Below, piece after piece: positions 27,001 to 37,895 of a stretch of 64,000 bases of DNA. Under the pieces are notes generated by a model. The model saw only the letters and a program-made list of their open reading frames with translations, was not told the DNA's origin and did not search any database. This DNA is from Struthio camelus. Its lineage: Eukaryota; Chordata; Aves; Struthioniformes; Struthionidae. The stretch is from the NCBI RefSeq assembly GCF_040807025.1, contig NC_090944.1, positions 120,110,738 through 120,174,737 on the forward strand, given 5' to 3'. Every line of letters starts with the position of its first letter. Position 1 is the stretch's first letter. The position numbers were made by a program, and so were the translations under genes.

Positions 27001-28240
27001 GATCTTGTTATTGAGCAGCCTGTGCAAATCAGGCTTTGTCTAAAAACACTAGTCTATGTTATAGCAAACCATCTCAGCTGCCTAGGACAGTAGCAGGGTT
27101 AAGGTTGGCAGGAGCTGTATTTGACTGTGAGACAAGGCCAATAAAAAAACAAATTTTCTAAACCTGTGCTGGAAGCGGGGCTATGGTATTGGAATGCAAT
27201 AAGGGGAAAAAACATACGAATGTTTATTTATGCTATTTTTAAACCGCCCTTTTTGGAGCTGGGCCCAGGAGCAAATGTGTGTGGTGCCAAAGACTGTTGG
27301 TGTAGGCATGCATGCTCTTCATTCAGGACATAAGTCAAAATGGCAGGTTGTTTAAGTCTTAGTTGAAATGTGCCATTCTTTAAAATGAGAAGAAAACTGA
27401 AAATGGATCCTAAATTGTCTTAGTAGGTGGTAAATAGAGCTGGTAAAATACCTTTCAGTGAAAATATTTTATTTGATGAGTGGGAACATTTGTTAAAAAT
27501 ATGCTGTTGCATTCATCTTGAAAAGGGTGACTGAGAAGTCCAGCTCATAAACTCAAAAGAATTGATTGTCCAATGGCCCCTGAAACATTTTGCCTTGGAG
27601 AGGTCTGAAAATCTCATTCTAAGTAAATACTTCCAAAGTAATATGGAAGTTTTGTACATCTACTGTTTAAAATGGACTGAGTTTTACTTATAGCAGAATG
27701 GCTAGAGGTTTTTTCTTAGTACATATTAACAGTGAATGATACCTAAAAATTAATTCTAAGTTCTTTTCATCTGTGCTCCATATTTAATACACGTTTTCTA
27801 GAAGAAGCAGCACACCACTCTTCTGAACAACTTTACCTGAGCCAGATGAATAAAAAAGTACCTGCAGCTTTGTTTATAGTGTAAATATTGTACAAAACAA
27901 TTATTACAGCCATGTAACTGGAAAGAATAGAATGTAAATTTCAGTATAATCTTTCCAGTAATTCGGTGGTAGGTTGCCTGTGTGCACAGTCTTCAGTTCA
28001 GCAGGATGAAGAACAAACTACTTTGGATATTTATTTCAATGGGAGCTACTGCAAAATATGGGATAAATTTACCCCTTAGTTTTTTTCTTAGCATGTTTTT
28101 GCAATGCACATCTGGGTTCATAACAGGAAACTTACTTCATTTACATTCTCAAGGTACAGTCACATCTTACCCACAGTCGTGAATTGTATCACACTGGTTT
28201 TTAAATACTCAAATAGCACTGTTGATCTTTAAAATATAGA

Positions 28241-28310
28241 TGAAGATCAAACTCTGTCAGACTTGAACAGTATCCTTCCACTGAGGTAAATCCAGAGTGG
28301 GTCATATATG
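28241..28310. mobile_element. Possible MITE relic
   Basis: The words CCACTGAGGTAAATCCAGAG inside this segment resemble the conserved inner part of widespread amniote MITEs, whose sequences repeat the theme of a TGAAGTCAATGG-like centre and a TAAATCCAGAGT-like arm. Terminal inverted repeats are not clear, so the boundaries are approximate and chance similarity cannot be excluded. Confidence 0.25.
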
Positions 28311-28437
28311 GCTACTTAACATGTTAAGCCTGAGAATTTTCATGCTAGGGAATGTGATGTGGAATACTTGGTCTATATATCCTGTTATGGTTGTGCAGTG
28401 TCTTATCATACAATATACTAATCATCTTGAGAATATT

Positions 28438-28522
28438 AGGCTAGATTGCTCTCTCAATGAGTATTGGTAATACCTCTGAAGTCATAGAAGGTACACAGGT
28501 GTAATGACATATGAACCAAATT
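28438..28522. mobile_element. Possible MITE relic
   Basis: The segment starts GGCTAGATTGCTCTCTCA, contains CCTCTGAAGTCATAGAAGG and then ACACAGGTGTAATGA, and ends near ACCAAATTCA. This order follows the pattern of old non-autonomous DNA transposons of amniotes (GGGCCAGATTCT arm, ACTGAAGTCAATGG centre, ACACnGGTGTAA arm). The termini are diverged and no target-site duplication is visible. Confidence 0.35.
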
Positions 28523-30925
28523 CATGAATTTAGTTAATTTAGTAGTAATAGTGGCTCCTTTGAAATTCAAAGACCAACATCTCAATTTTGGCACTAGTTC
28601 CTTCTCTTCAAATATACTGGATTTATAACAGGAGATTTCATTTGTTGTTCGCTGTAATCACGTCATCTGTGTCTGCATGGACGTTATTATTTTGACACAT
28701 GAATTCCAGATGGTTTCACTAGTGGGATACCTCTGTTGTTGGACTTAATAGGGAAAATAGATGAAATACAAAGTATGGGAGACTGGTTCTGTAATTCTCC
28801 TTCATACACAATCCATTCATTTCAGTGATGGTTAGAAGTAAGGATTTTCAATTCTGTATGTGGAAAGTGAGTTTTACACATGTAGGCAGGGATGCATGAG
28901 TATGAGTCTGTGTGTACCTAGATGTATCTGTAAACTAGAGAGATAGCATTAATGTGATTTGTGCATGTGTGTGTGAGAATATATATACATTTTTGTACTT
29001 ATATATACACCAAAAGGGTTACTGTTAATGCCCCATTGCCATTTAAAACTGGAAATGTAAAACTAAAGGAAGATATACGTGCAAATACATTGGCTGTTCA
29101 TATGACAAATATCTATTTGCATACTTGTCCTACTTTAATCATATCTACTTTCTAGTATTCAGCATGTAGATTAAATACCTTCAGAGGCTTTAATCCTGTG
29201 GTAGATTAACATTCAATGGCATCTAGCATTTACAGTTCACAAGATGCAAAGTGTACCAACATATCTTTGCTACCATCACAACAGCCATCTATTGTATATG
29301 TGCATTTTCTGGTATACAATGGACTTCATCTATTACACCAAGTGCAGTGAGGAAACTAAATGGGTGAAAAACAGCCACTAAGCACCAGAATAAATATGCA
29401 CAAAACAGTCGACAAAGGATAGAAACGCTAGTGGGAGAATATTGTTCATATTTTTTGAAGTGCATCCCCTGACAGTACATACCAGTTTGCTTCACAAAGC
29501 AGAGTGATCTTGGAGTGCGTGGGCTGGGTTCCGTTCTGATGAAGATAAACTGGAAAATGCGTTATCAAGAACACAGTTGATGTGCTCCAGCTGCAAATGG
29601 ACGCTTCGTCCACAGGGTCAGACAAGCGCTTGTTCAAAGTAATACCTGGAAATGCGTGTAACGTAGATATCGGGTCCCCAGCACAGCTGTGTTTCTCTAC
29701 AGATTTGCTCTTAGGGGGCTGCACTGTGTGTCCAGGTAAACGCATCCTGGGGCTGCTTGTGGTAGAACAGTCTGTGTCTCCACACAGACTGCACTCTCTT
29801 ATCCTCCAGAACAGGGTAGCCACATCCAAACTGCTAATGGGACTAGTCCCGGGCTCATGCTGCCTCTTTACTTGTGCCCACTAATTGTGTGAAGCACAGT
29901 CAGTCGGCATGGGCCAAAAGTGTGCAAGGGACCCTTCTGGCAATGTCATAGTTGTGACAATTGAGTTCTGCTGCTGGGAAACTTCTGACGGTGTATAATT
30001 TTGTGATGGGAATGCAGCCCCTCTGCCCACGGGCTGAAGCGTGCCACTGTGACGACTGTCTCAGCTCAGAATCCAGGGGTCTCGGGTCCGCAGCTGGAGG
30101 CTGGCCCATCATGCTAACTGAGCTCCAAGCCTGGCACTTGGCAGTTTCTAGAAATTTGGACCACCTCTGTCTGTGCTGAGTGGCCTCTGAAGCTAGGAGC
30201 TCTTTGCATGGCAGGCTGCCCAGGGAAGGGCTGTGAGAGCCCTGTTTGTTGCTGGCTGGAACGAAGATGTTTAGTTTCTCATCTGCTCTCTTTCAGCCTT
30301 CACAGTTCCGTAGTCATTTGCAACTACATACATTCAAGCTCCATTATTTAGCAAATTCACAAGTCTGCCTTAAGATGTCATTTGTGAGAATCTATGTGAA
30401 GAGGTGGCATAAACAAACCAATGTCAGTAGCAGAGATGATAAATCCCTGTTAGAAGTGACAGAAAGATCAAGAAAGTGCCTACTGCAAAAGTAAAATGCT
30501 GTCTATGATAAGAAAGGGTTAGAAGGCACCTTCTGTACCTTTTCCTTCCTTGTATTTCTTCTATATAAGTACTTTTAGATCTAGGAACTGTAAGCGTTTT
30601 CTTGCTCATCACTGAAGAGACTGAAGGTCAAAAGGTAAACTTCACATTGCAATATATTTTCACAGGCTGAATCAATACTCATGTGATTGATAGTATATAA
30701 TGTATGGGAATGGAAAGAGCTTCAGCTAATATTTTTCCTATTAGGAAATTTGGAAAATTAGGAAAAACTGCTCATGTTCTATCTGATAGTTTTAGTTTAT
30801 TATGGTGATGTTTGTTACATTTTTCTTTATGAGAAATGAAAATACTGTATTTTAAAAATCTTTGAGAATTGAAGAGAGCGTGGGAGGTAAATGAAGACAG
30901 AAATGGGACGAGAATATAGCAAGTA

Positions 30926-30952
30926 GAGAAGGGAGGGGGGGAAAAAAAAAGG
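30926..30952 (+). repeat. Polypurine tract
   Basis: An uninterrupted purine run on the plus strand: GA-rich sequence, then a block of seven G and nine A residues. Such homopurine tracts can form triplex DNA and are polymerase-slippage prone. It has too few separated G runs for a standard quadruplex. Confidence 0.8.
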
Positions 30953-31987
30953 CAAGACAAGAAAAAAATATTTAGGAACATTTCCCCCTCAAATAAATGA
31001 AAATTAAGATGTTAACTTATGCTAGAGTAACAGGATGAGAGTCATAGCACACACTGTAGCATAAACAGTAACATCTGCATGACAAGAGCTACTAGATACT
31101 TGTGTAATGAAAACTAACCATAAGGTGAATATCAAGACTGTTTCCCGACTGTAAACTTATTTGCACGAGTTTTGTTTTGGAGTTGCTTCTAATTTATACA
31201 GATGTGATATTAGAAACAGGACCCATCTCTCTTTCATTTACTAATATACCACATTCTATTCTGCAGGAATAGTGTTGTTAAAAAGTTGCCACATTCAGCC
31301 TCAGAAAGGGCAGATGAAGTCCCCAAGGACTAATCTCGAATCTCTTTCCTGAGCAAATTTACCAGTAATATGGAAAATCTGTATGGATGTGGACTGGAAG
31401 ACAAAGAGTAGCAGAAATGAATTATTTTAGACTCAGTAAATGTATAAAGTCTTAGTAGTAAATGTACAAGGTAATTTAAATAATTGCGTGTTATGAACTA
31501 CTTTTTGTTTTAGCTAGTTTTGGTCATAAGTAATTGTTTCAAGTGTATCAAGCAACATGTCTTTGCAAACTAGATGTAGGAACATATTACTACAAAATGA
31601 GTAGTTTGCCATTTTGGAGTGTGTGTTTCAGAGCTTGGAAGGAACCTCTGTCCAGTCATTTAATCAGATCACCATCATCTCCTTTCTGCCTTTCCTTTCT
31701 GCCCCGATTTGGGCAAAGCCTAGCATAGGCATTCCCCTACTGTATAACGCTGTTGATCTAAGCATCCTATTTGGTGCTGGTTTGTTTAGGGGTAATATGC
31801 AGCCACAGTTCACGTTCTTCCAGCTCTCAAGAGTCAGAGGTTAAGCTTTTGCTGCAAGGTTTTAAGATTCATACCTCTCTCAAATTCATAAGTATTGATT
31901 GTTATATGCATTTTTTTCTTACTGTCTGCAACATCTTTTGTAAACCCTGCTTAGTTCTGGAACCCTGGGGCAATGAGTTTCATTTTT

Positions 31988-32019
31988 ATGGTCTAACAAT
32001 TACATGGTCTAATGATTAC
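31988..32019. repeat. Two-copy tandem repeat, 16-bp unit
   Basis: ATGGTCTAACAATTAC is followed immediately by ATGGTCTAATGATTAC. The two units differ at two adjacent positions (CA versus TG), consistent with an old small duplication followed by deamination-type changes. Confidence 0.85.
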
Positions 32020-32063
32020 ATTTACTTTTTGGATTTGTATAAGTGATAGCCTACTCCCTAACA

Positions 32064-32078
32064 AGAGAGAGAGAGAGA
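32064..32078. repeat. (GA)n microsatellite
   Basis: A short pure GA dinucleotide run of about seven units in unique DNA. Confidence 0.85.
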
Positions 32079-35000
32079 TACTAGGCCAGAGCTGTATGTC
32101 TGGATGACAGACCCAAGATTGGCTCAAGCTATTCCATAGGTTTAGAGACTCATTATATTAAATTTATATTAAATAGATGGGCAGACATTTAGTGCTAGGC
32201 ACTGACAAACAATTAAGAAAGGTCACTAGCTGAAAAAAAATCAGCAAACCTAAAGTAGTTCCAAAAGTTGTGAGGGAAGTGATCTGACTCTTACGGTATA
32301 TTGCTGTTTTGGTGAGGGATAGTACTTAGCCCTTTAAAACAGTATCAGGACCTGCTTGTGAAGGCAGGAGTGAAGAGACGGACTCTGTGGAGTGCATGCA
32401 AACCAAAGGTGCAGGAAGGAGAGAATATAAGCAGAATATCAAAAATGGAGTAGAATGAGACAGAAGTGATTATCCAGTGTACTAAACTCTTGAGTTTGGG
32501 CTGGGGGGAGGTCTCTGCAGGTGTCCAGGCGGCTTAAGTGCCTCTGATGCCAGCTACCTCTCCTGAGTGACAGAGCAGGAAAGGAGGTTTGTAAGGACTT
32601 TGTTGTTACAAATTTTCTCTGTTAATATGTATTTTCTTTGAGGCAGAACATGTAAGGTTATGCTAGTTCCCTGGTGCATTAATTCCTATGGAGATGAGAC
32701 CCAGGGGGAACAACCTGCTACAGGAGTGTAGCTGCAAAGTAATGGTGAATGGAGTCTGATCAGTTGGGTCTGAACCCAGCACTGTTTAACAGCTTGGCTT
32801 ATCCCTACCCCTTTGTACCTTGATACTTCATGGACAATCACATTATTCTATAAATACCTCTTTCTGAGTGAGGTGGCACCACTATTACAAACTGATAGAT
32901 GTAGGTACTCTGTGGCAGGACGCTCCGCTGTCCCAGTCCTGCTAACTCTAAGATATTTCTACCTAAAAACAGGGTGATGGAAGAGTTGGCTTTAATAAAA
33001 TTAATATTAATTCACTGTGTTTTCAGTGTCATTATTCTGGTTCAGGTCAGGATTTTCAAAAGGAGAATATGAAAGCCATAGATAACTTATGATTCTAGCA
33101 CACTTGGTAGAAGAGAAAAGAATAAGAAAGTAGTAAAAGCATTTACTTTAAATCAGTTTCTGGGGCTATCTCTTGGTAGGGGGTTTCCTCAACCTGTCAT
33201 TCACTTGGAGATGCAACTCCAGGGGATGGTGAAACACAAGATAAAATAAACGGATGAAGAAATGTTTTGTAAATTCTTATTTCTGATGAGAGTTGACATG
33301 ATATGTAGCATCTCATTCTCTTTAGCGTTTTTTTAAATCTCTCATTAAGAAGAAAAGGAGCACTGAAGGAGATGGATGCCTTTAGCAAAACAGCAAAAAA
33401 CTATTAAAAGAATTATATCCAGTTGAGGATTTCTGTAAGCAAGATACTATTTTAGAAAACCCTTGCTATCAGCTCTCGATCCTAATGAGAGGTGAGTCCT
33501 GAGACCCCATGCTCCACTGACTTTTGAGCCCTTTGCAGTGAGTGCTAGTGATGGGCTGTGACTTGCATCACATGCAGAAGCAGGAGAGCAGCAAACAGTA
33601 AAAACCCTTTACACCACAAAAGGAGATGCCTAGGTCCCGAGTTCACCAATGCGGATAGATGCTGTGTCTCCCTCTTCCTTCTCTGTTGTCCTCAGGGGAG
33701 GTGGGTGGTGCTGTGTGAAGCCCTCAGGGATTAGCACAGCTAAACCAGTGAGGGGTGTATCCTAATTTATTGCTGGGAGAAGAGCACTAGTTAGGTGCTG
33801 TCAGGATGTAAGGAACTCCTCCACCTCTTGGGGAGTCTCACATTAGGTAACTGCTGGACAAAGCTGTGCACAGCTTTTGTAGCCCTGATGTTTTGAGGCA
33901 GTAATTAAGTGCTTTTTCTACACAATTGTGCTGTTGGTCACAGCTGTAATGCTGTCAGCGATGCAGATATCAGATACTGATCCGGGAGGAGGAAATTTGA
34001 TTGAGGTCTGGAAAGTAAGATGGTTGAAGTGAAATAATGAATTAAGAGTTAAAATGATGAGCATTCCAGTGGCCACTAATTTTGGATGCTCTACTTAGGT
34101 GCTCAGATGTGAAACATTTCAAAAAAATTGACAGAGGGATTAGAAGCCAGCAGCTCCCACTGAAGTGAGAATGAGTGCCCACTTTTACTTTTCTTCTGTG
34201 CGAAGCAATGCAACAGGAAGAGTATATGGCTATTTGAAAGGTGAATGTTTCAAACCAGAAGAACCGTTTTAAGCATAAGATGGCACATAATCACTGTAGC
34301 AGTACTAAGATTAAAAAAAGGAAAAGGATGGTGGAGTATTTGTGGGGACATAAATATTCTTCAGCCCAATTACCTTATAGATAATAAAAGTAGTAATTAA
34401 CAATGAATTATTAATTCTTAAATACCATTGCTACTTAGCACTGGAAAAGTCAATTTATGGCTCAATATTTAGTGGGACTGTTATGCCCTACAGCAGCAGG
34501 TAACTACTAATATATAGATCCATCATCTGAACTTGCTGCAAGCAATTGTTCTGCGGCTCTGAGAGTTAGTATTTTCCCCAAATGCTCAGTATGGGGCTTA
34601 ATTCTTTCCATGCGTGCGCTAGTATCTGCAATGCAGTCTTTTTTCGCACCTGTATTACTCATTTGGTACTCATGAATATAATACATGCTGCTACGTTGAC
34701 CTTGTCCATCCCTTATTTCTGTTTCATTTGGCTTGTACTGAGAATATCCCTGGGGTTTGTCTGCCCTTTCAGACAAACAGGGCTACAAGCCCATTCTTAA
34801 ATCTAGATTTGCCTACTTGCATTCTTGTTTATTCAGGAGTATTACTTAGATGCAGGCATATTCTGCATGCATTGCAGGCTATATTCAGTCTGGGCGAGCT
34901 GGACATGCACATGGCATGGGAAAGTGATCCTCTCCACCAGAGGATATCACAAGTCTTTCCGAGCACAACCTGGCCTTGAGTAATGCCCAGAAACATGGAA

Positions 35001-35419
35001 CAAAGTATGTTGATCAAGAATTTTGGCATGCTGAAAATTCTGTTGCGCTTTTTTCTTAACTTGCTATCGTAGGTGATGTCAACAGCATGGCATAAATATC
35101 TGAAAAAAGTGGGACTCTGATAACACAGCTCTCCTTCCTTCAGGTTTCTGTCTGGTAGACGTGGATGAATTTATCTCAATTTACTTTACCCACCATTGTG
35201 TCTTAGCCTTGGATCTGATTATAGCAAAGTAGCTGAAAAAACCAACATGTATGATTTGAGCTAGCAGGAGTCCACACAAAGCAAGCACTCTCGCTTAGTA
35301 AAAGAGTTGTCCTCCTTGGCTTTCTGAAAATCAATCTTTGTTGTTTTTCAATAATATTCGTCATATATTTACTGTATCATATATTAACTGAGTACTCTTG
35401 GTTTACCATGAAGCGTTAT

Positions 35420-35435
35420 ATGTGATATATCACAT
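35420..35435. repeat. 16-bp perfect palindrome
   Basis: ATGTGATATATCACAT is its own reverse complement. The half-site TGTGA with TCACA is the shape of a dimeric binding site, but there is no gene next to it and AT-rich DNA produces such palindromes by chance. Confidence 0.8.
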
Positions 35436-37003
35436 TATTTTTATCTTCCTATAGAAGTGTTGAGCCAAGGTGGCAAAGGGAAAAGGTTAAAAACCTAAGA
35501 CTAAAATAAATCTTGGAAGGTCTTTGTTGTCACTTCAGCTGTTATGAGGATAGACACCAGCATCTTGTGGCGACAGCATTTTTTTCCCACTGAGGTGAGG
35601 TTCCTTTCTGCTTCCTTCCAGTTACCCCATATTCTTCACAACATGTAAAGAACTAATACATGAAAAATAGATTTTTTTTATGGGCTTGCTGATATGTGGA
35701 CAAACTTGACTCACACAATCTGAGGGAAATTCCATCACTGTTGCTTCTCTATATGTTCTTTCACGCTCCTCAGTTGTACTTCTTCCTGGTAATGATTTTT
35801 TCCATGGCTTGTATGCCACATCAGTATTTGTAGATTGCATAATCCAGATTCAGAGATCTCTAATCAATGTCCTCTGTAAAATATTAATTTTAATGAAACA
35901 TTATGCAATTAAGATGATTAGAGATGTCTCTAGATGGTTGAACTATGCAAAAGTTGATGACATGTCTAAATATAGCGCCTTAATACACTATTTCTTTGCT
36001 GCTGTATACCATGGTATGTATGTAATATACATAATTAAATTAGTGATTTTAACAATACCTTTGGTGTATTAGAGCAGTATACTTGATGCAGGAACAGAAT
36101 TTAAATGGAGTTTGATGTTTTAACAGCAGTTAGGATCACTTGACAAATTCTATCTATGCAACTTACTCTTAATAGATAGCTGTGCATCAAAATGTCTTCA
36201 TAGTCTGTTTTGTTCTCAGCAAAATGGACCTAAGGGACTCCAGCATTTCTCTCCAAAGGCATTTCATAAAGAATTAGGTATATATTACTGGATTCCTCTG
36301 AAAACCCTTTTATGCATGCTCGAAGCAATGAAATCCTTTTAAGAATGAGATAGAAAGTCTTGGGCACAATGTAGTTAAATTATAGCGTGACAGTAGTATA
36401 ACTCAGTAAGAAAATAGGCCAGATCTTAAATGTTGGCTCTTCAGCTCACTGAAGAAATTGCACAGATTTCTCTGCCTGTTAAGGGTCCAGCCCTCATTGC
36501 CGTTGAGAACCCCATTAATTGCTGACAGCACTTAGATTCTGGAAGGGGTTACACTGAGCTCTTATTTTCCGTCGTAGTATATGAAATGATTACTTAGTAG
36601 GATAGTTACTCTTTTAACTACTGACAAGGAAATAAAGATATCCTCATAACCTATGTATTGGGAGTATAATATGTGTTTCTAGTAATGCATCTATGTCATG
36701 TTTAATGTGCTGTCATTGAAATAGGCACATTAATAACTTTGTTTTATTAAGACATCTCCTTGATAATATAGTTCAAGATTACAGGTTATTTGTGATGACA
36801 AATCCTTGGTTACGTGTTGTATCTACAGCTATGCCTCAAGTAATTCATATAAAAGAAATTTCAGGAGGAAACATTTGTGTGTCAACATTTCATTTCATTT
36901 CTTTGCCTTATTGAAAATAGTGAAAGCCATTCTGTTTCTAAAACAAGATATATATATGGTATAACTCATGATTTTGGAGAGCATTGAGCAATCCATAATC
37001 TCT

Positions 37004-37008
37004 GGAGC
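37004..37008. repeat. Target-site duplication, left copy (GGAGC)
   Basis: GGAGC immediately precedes the first TG of the LTR and is repeated exactly at 37891-37895 just after its last CA. A 5-bp duplication is usual for ERVL-type (class III) and some other retroviral integrations. Confidence 0.85.
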
Positions 37009-37060
37009 TGTCATGGTTTGAATGATCTCAGCCAAACCAGCTGAAAGGCATAATAAACAA

Positions 37061-37066
37061 TTTATT
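37061..37066 (-). terminator. LTR polyadenylation signal
   Basis: On the minus strand this reads AATAAA, about 52 bp from the LTR's 3' end, the usual place for the signal that defines the end of R. It would polyadenylate transcripts running leftward through the element. Confidence 0.65.
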
Positions 37067-37613
37067 AACCGTAACAATATCTAAAACAGGTTTGGAGGTG
37101 TCAGTGTAGGGGTTCTTGCTGATAGTGGATGGATTTACACTAACAGATAACAATAACAAGAATAAACAAATGCTATAACCCAAGTAAACAAATGCAAACA
37201 AATAGTGAGTTGCACCATTTACAGGGTCCAACTATTTACAGTTAACATATAGAAGTGCTCTGATTATGCAATCCAAAAGGGAATAGCCCATGACTTTTAT
37301 GCAACAAAGTTAGACAGAGAAATAAGTCACCGTGTTGCAGACGTTGGCAGGTACAAAACCCTTATAGGGATGTATCACATATTGGATCTGGGACCCCAGA
37401 TACATATATCAGAGTTGGTCTAAGACCCTAGAGCAGGGATTGGGGAAGGGTATACCTGACCGCTCACACCTTAAAGGCCGCTCACGGGATGAAACTGCAG
37501 TAGCTGAATCCTGACAGGATTATTCCTTAGCAGCATCCTGGTCCAAGGGGAGTATTCCATCACTTCTACAGGCCAGCTGCTTCCATTCAGGTGAGCTCAA
37601 AGCCTGGAGGTTT

Positions 37614-37658
37614 GCGGTCACTTTTATAGTCACGGTCAATTGACCATGGGTGCGGTCA
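37614..37658 (-). promoter_or_regulatory. LTR core promoter with clustered GGTCA half-sites
   Basis: A TATAAAAG box on the minus strand (37628-37621) is surrounded by four GGTCA/TGACC half-sites within 45 bp: GGTCA at 37616-37620, the palindrome GGTCAATTGACC at 37634-37645, and GGTCA at 37654-37658. GGTCA is the core half-site of many nuclear receptors, and the palindrome is an inverted repeat with a 2-bp spacer, one base short of a classic oestrogen-response element. Promoter position within an LTR is established biology; receptor control is inference. Confidence 0.55.
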
Positions 37659-37890
37659 TCTATTATTACATGATGGTTCCAGCAAGCCCGGATGGCTCTG
37701 GTGTATTCTGGAATGTTCTCTTGATTGAGATGTGTCAGGTGTTCTTTTCACGTGGGTTTATTCCTCCAAATCCCTATTGATCTTGTCGGTGGGAAAATAT
37801 CAAACAAGTCTACTTCACTGGGGTCAGTCACAGGGCAGCTCCAAGCCTATCAGGTCTACCCAGCACATTCGGCAGAGGGGAACCATCACA

Positions 37891-37895
37891 GGAGC
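37891..37895. repeat. Target-site duplication, right copy (GGAGC)
   Basis: This is an exact match to 37004-37008 and directly follows the terminal CA of the LTR. Together the pair fixes both boundaries of the insertion. Confidence 0.85.

Larger units (their letters stand above)
16220..28240. other. Gene-free unique DNA, possible conserved non-coding blocks
   Basis: No open frame here exceeds 100 codons and none is recognisable. The stretch contains two perfect 10-bp-stem hairpins (17871-17895 and 18285-18307) and an A8/T10 block at 21056-21073. Stretches near 23.74-24.13 kb and 25.85-26.4 kb are AT-rich but complex, with homeodomain-type TAAT cores and octamer-like ATGCAAA words. That texture is common in developmental enhancers, but conservation cannot be tested here. 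Confidence 0.5.
28523..37003. other. Gene-free unique DNA with a GC-rich pocket
   Basis: No supported gene. From about 29.5 to 30.24 kb the sequence is visibly richer in G and C and carries overlapping open frames on both strands (127 codons minus at 29446-29829; 100 codons plus at 29582-29884). Frames open on both strands at once are expected when GC-rich composition removes stop codons, and I recognise neither. Other content is a polypurine tract (30926-30952), a two-copy 16-bp repeat (31988-32019), a GA microsatellite (32064-32078) and a 16-bp palindrome (35420-35435). Confidence 0.5.
37009..37890 (-). mobile_element. Solo endogenous retrovirus LTR, minus orientation
   Basis: An 882-bp segment begins TGTCATGGTT and ends AACCATCACA on the plus strand. 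The ends are near-perfect inverted repeats of each other (one mismatch in ten) with the TG...CA required by integrase, and GGAGC lies directly on both sides. Read on the minus strand it has a TATAAAAG box (37628-37621), then an AATAAA signal (37066-37061) about 52 bp before the end, which is the expected U3-R-U5 order. There is no gag, pol or env remnant and no second LTR, so the provirus was probably lost by recombination between its two LTRs. The 5-bp duplication and the end sequence suggest a class III (ERVL-like) avian family, but the family name is inference. Intact ends and duplication suggest it is younger than the CR1 and SINE relics. Open frames inside it on the plus strand (37725-38034) are incidental. 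Confidence 0.88.

Noticed and set aside
29446..29829. 127-codon minus-strand open frame
   Set aside because: Lies in a GC-rich pocket where stop codons are rare on both strands; no recognisable family. Kept only as a composition finding.
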